Below, piece by piece: positions 62,838 to 64,000 of a stretch of 64,000 bases of DNA. The position numbers were made by a program, and so were the translations under genes. Position 1 is the stretch's first letter, and each line of letters begins with the position of its first letter. The notes beneath the pieces were generated by a model, which saw only the letters and a list, made by a program, of their open reading frames with translations, was not told the DNA's origin and did no database searches. The stretch is from Methanothrix soehngenii GP6 (lineage in GTDB: Archaea; Halobacteriota; Methanosarcinia; Methanotrichales; Methanotrichaceae): assembly GCF_000204415.1 (NCBI RefSeq), contig NC_015416.1, positions 2,852,001 to 2,916,000 on the forward strand. The letters are read 5' to 3'.

Positions 62838-64000
62838 ATGAATCAGTGTGAGAGATGCCAGGGCCGTGGAGTGCTCACGGTTGGAGAGAAGCCCTGCCCC
62901 AACTGCAATGGCAAGGGAACGACCGAGTCCATCTCCCTGGGAGAGGCATCAGATAAGGACATGAAGTCTCTGATCGAGAGCGGCTCGGCGAAATGCAGCG
63001 TCTGTCAGGGTAGCGGCAAGATTCCGATCACCGAGATCTGCCCTGATTGCCATGGTCTTGGCCGGGAATACCTGTGCGTGGTCTGCAAGACAAAGCTGGA
63101 CAGCAAAAAAGAGCTGTGCGAGCGTTGTGCCAAAAAGCCGCTGGTCCACATCCTCGATCCGGCCTGCGACATCAGAGATATCTCCGTGGGGGAGATCTAC
63201 CAGGGCAAGGTCTCCGGTCTGGCAAACTTCGGGGCTTTTGTCGATCTATCCGATTCTGTGCGCGGCCTGGCCCACAACAAATATCTCAAGAGTCGGCCGG
63301 AAGCTGGCGACGCCATCATGGTGACGGTGAGAAACATCCTGCCTAATGGCAACATAGAGCTTGAGCCAGCAGAGCTGAAGGAGTACAACACCGTCGAAGT
63401 GGAAAAGGACCTTCCTCTATCCAAGGCATCTGATCTGCACAGCCAGGTGGGCAAGACGGTCATGATCAAGGGAGAGGTGATCCAGGTCAAGCAGACCGGC
63501 GGTCCGACCATCTTCACCCTGGCCGACGACAGCGGCCTGGTCTTCTGCGCTGCCTTCGAACGGGCCGGAGTGCGAGCGTACGCTGATATTGATAGCGATA
63601 TGATGGTCCGGGTCATCGGCGAGGTCAGCCTGCGCAATAACCAGGTTCAGGTGGAGATAAAATCCATGAAACGCCTCTGGGGAGGCGATGCCTCGGTAGT
63701 TAAAGACCAGATAGAGAAGGCCATTGACCTCCGGGCCGAGCCGGCCCAGACGGAGTTTTTGGTCAAAAGCGAGATCTTGGACCGGCTGCGTCCGGCGATG
63801 AAGGCGGTGGCCAAAGAGATCCGCCGCGCCGTCCTCAAGTCCCGGCCCATTGTGGTCCGCCATCATGCCGACGCTGATGGTATTTCCGCTGCAGTGGCCA
63901 TTGAGATGGCCATCCTTCCCCTGATTGCCGAGGTCAGCGGCCCGGATGCCGAGTACCACAACTACCGCCGCGCCCCCAGCAAAGCCCCATTTTACGAGCT
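62838..64000 (+). CDS. Archaeal RecJ-like DHH nuclease with DnaJ-type zinc finger (partial)
   Basis: The frame is open from ATG 62838 through the window end, so the C-terminus is missing (387 codons seen). Residues 1-95 carry DnaJ-type CxxCxGxG fingers (CERCQGRGV, CPNCNGKGT, CSVCQGSGKI, CPDCHGLG) and CVVCKT..CERC. An S1 domain follows (VGEIYQGKVSGLANFGAFVDL), then an OB fold (GKTVMIKGEVIQVKQTGG), then the start of the DHH phosphoesterase domain (VVRHHADADGISAAVAIEMAI). This matches COG1107, the archaea-specific RecJ-like exonuclease family. It probably acts in DNA replication or repair, or on RNA. Confidence 0.93.
   Translation, partial: MNQCERCQGRGVLTVGEKPCPNCNGKGTTESISLGEASDKDMKSLIESGSAKCSVCQGSGKIPITEICPDCHGLGREYLCVVCKTKLDSKKELCERCAKKPLVHILDPACDIRDISVGEIYQGKVSGLANFGAFVDLSDSVRGLAHNKYLKSRPEAGDAIMVTVRNILPNGNIELEPAELKEYNTVEVEKDLPLSKASDLHSQVGKTVMIKGEVIQVKQTGGPTIFTLADDSGLVFCAAFERAGVRAYADIDSDMMVRVIGEVSLRNNQVQVEIKSMKRLWGGDASVVKDQIEKAIDLRAEPAQTEFLVKSEILDRLRPAMKAVAKEIRRAVLKSRPIVVRHHADADGISAAVAIEMAILPLIAEVSGPDAEYHNYRRAPSKAPFYE

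Overview
The window is from a methanogenic archaeon of the Methanosarcinales, most probably Methanothrix (Methanosaeta). The main evidence is a membrane heterodisulfide reductase operon (hdrE-hdrD), next to archaeal TBP, FEN1, Dph2, Trm5, Trm56, a COG1107-type RecJ-like protein, an intron-less tRNA-Pro without encoded CCA, and archaeal TATA boxes. Genus-level placement is inference.

1-8348 is a large CRISPR array: 76 complete, apparently identical 37-nt repeats plus a partial one at the window edge. The reverse complement of the repeat ends in ATTGAAAC, the usual crRNA 5' handle, so the array is read on the minus strand and its leader lies at about 8349-8600. Two insertion sequences split the array: an IS3-family element (881-2176, 4-bp target duplication) and an IS256-family element (3516-4849, 8-bp target duplication). 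A five-spacer block is duplicated; the IS256 element sits in one copy and the other copy is the intact empty site. No cas1, cas2 or effector genes are visible. A cas6 gene (9498-10475) follows a HicBA toxin-antitoxin pair, with a decayed repeat-spacer-repeat relic just upstream of cas6.

10.8-21.9 kb encodes exported proteins. Four genes on the plus strand (10837-16167) form a cluster: two proteins sharing an undescribed N-terminal domain flank two exported pentapeptide-repeat proteins, one of them fused to a periplasmic binding-protein-like domain. On the minus strand lie a 1302-aa DUF11-repeat surface protein and its coupled 289-aa partner. 21.9-25.1 kb is a transposon scrapyard: an IS4-superfamily element, another DDE transposase, and truncated fragments on both sides.

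25.4-29.8 kb is housekeeping (IscA-like protein, FEN1, Dph2, Trm5, TBP). 30-35 kb holds a 977-aa exported cysteine-peptidase-like protein, small unknown genes and TspO. 35.2-41.6 kb is a peptide/nickel-type ABC transporter (binding protein, two permeases, fused double ATPase, zinc-ribbon protein) with trmO inside. hdrED (42.5-44.6 kb) ends in a strong terminator and faces a five-gene minus-strand run: exported CARDB-like protein, ABC ATPase, ABC permease, pterin-binding enzyme and a CofE-cytidine deaminase fusion.

50-53 kb is a zinc/manganese ABC operon led by a small cysteine-rich protein. The rest holds an exported PEGA-like protein, a one-chain N-carbamoylputrescine amidase/agmatine deiminase fusion, VapBC, an ArsB/SLC13-type permease, cysteine desulfurase, tRNA-Pro, an ATP-grasp ligase, Trm56 and the start of a RecJ-like gene cut by the window end. 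A dispersed intergenic repeat occurs at three places (16.4, 53.5 and 60.8 kb).
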